Position numbers and translations under genes: made by a program. Of a stretch of DNA of 6,240 nt, positions 5,903 through 6,240 are shown one piece after another (position 1 is the stretch's first letter; each line of letters starts with the position of its first letter). The stretch comes from Thioalkalivibrio nitratireducens (GTDB taxonomy: Bacteria > Pseudomonadota > Gammaproteobacteria > Ectothiorhodospirales > Ectothiorhodospiraceae): NCBI GenBank assembly GCA_011390385.1, contig JAABSN010000196.1:1-6240 (forward strand). The letters run 5' to 3'. Below the pieces are notes generated by a model. It made no database searches. It saw only the letters and a program-made list of their open reading frames with translations, and was not told where the DNA came from.

Positions 5903-6240
5903 TCAATGGAAAAATCGGACTTTCTGTCTGCCCCCATGATGGCCCGCGGTCATTCCGATGGTCACCGACATGTCCTGGATGTCATCGACATAGGTGACCG
6001 TATGGATATTCCTGCGAATGCCCTCGAGGGAGAACGAGCAGTTATTCTTTCCACTCTCTATGGTGCATCCATTCGCGCCACTTCCAAGCTGGTCCCACGC
6101 ACCTGCAGTCGTGGCGCCTTCCGGGCCGGTCAGTGTCACGATGGCGGTCCATGTACGACCATGGTTGGCGTTCGTTCCCGACAGACTCAGCGCCGGTTCT
6201 GGCTCTGGATCGGGGTCTGGCTCGACCACCGTACGACGTA
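5903..6240 (-). CDS. C-terminal part of a secreted or surface protein with an Ig-like domain (partial)
   Basis: The frame is open through the right edge, so the true start lies outside. A GTG at 6229 is not a convincing start because codons continue upstream (RRT). What is visible is an acidic Pro-rich linker, PDPDPEPEP, followed by about 95 residues ending in a TGA at 5903-5905. The final domain has alternating strand-like segments (TWTAIVTLTG, VTYVDD), a G-A-W near 43-45, and a Cys pair CTIESGKNNC (55-64 counted from the GTG) that could form a disulfide. The pattern recalls Ig-like domains at the C-terminus of exported proteins, including secreted subtilisin-like peptidases of gammaproteobacteria. 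No catalytic part is inside the window, so the function of the whole protein is unknown. A strong intrinsic terminator follows. Confidence 0.6.
   Translation of the reverse strand, partial: RRTVVEPDPDPEPEPALSLSGTNANHGRTWTAIVTLTGPEGATTAGAWDQLGSGANGCTIESGKNNCSFSLEGIRRNIHTVTYVDDIQDMSVTIGMTAGHHGGRQKVRFFH

Noticed and set aside
1..6240. CRISPR array, insertion sequence or attachment site
   Set aside because: I see no regularly spaced direct repeats, no transposase-like frame and no tRNA-end duplication. The inverted repeats found are isolated hairpins.

Overview
The window looks like chromosomal DNA of a moderately GC-rich Gram-negative bacterium, most likely a gammaproteobacterium. This placement rests on three things: a periplasmic binding protein next to a membrane GGDEF-EAL protein, a Tat-exported PLP enzyme, and strong Shine-Dalgarno sites. 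No gene here identifies the species, so it is an inference.

Layout from left to right. Bases 1-561 hold no convincing large gene. They contain a small palindromic repeat at the left edge, a very strong 11-bp hairpin at 262-291, and one doubtful 54-codon ORF (346-510). At 562-2022 (+) lies a complete class-V-aminotransferase-fold PLP enzyme with a long twin-arginine signal peptide. A 12-bp stem hairpin follows its stop codon almost at once and separates it from the convergent operon on the minus strand. That operon runs from 5423 down to 2113. Its first gene encodes a secreted family 3 solute-binding protein. The second encodes an 806-residue inner-membrane protein with a periplasmic sensor region, a GGDEF domain and an EAL domain. 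The two genes overlap by TTGA, with a TTG start. The operon has a long upstream region (5424-5815) with a plausible sigma70-type promoter whose spacer is an inverted repeat, and a potentially structured leader. Further right is an intrinsic terminator with a UUCG-type loop, reading on the minus strand. It ends the C-terminal part of a secreted or surface protein that runs off the right edge.

The most interesting unit is the two-gene operon. The binding protein probably captures a small amino-acid-like ligand in the periplasm and passes the signal to the periplasmic domain of the membrane protein, changing synthesis or breakdown of cyclic di-GMP. The arrangement parallels NspS/MbaA of Vibrio cholerae, but the binding protein belongs to a different family (SBP_bac_3 rather than the PotD type). 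The Tat-exported PLP enzyme recalls PvdN of fluorescent pseudomonads. No pyoverdine genes are visible here, so its substrate is unknown. Any functional link between it and the operon is speculation based only on proximity.
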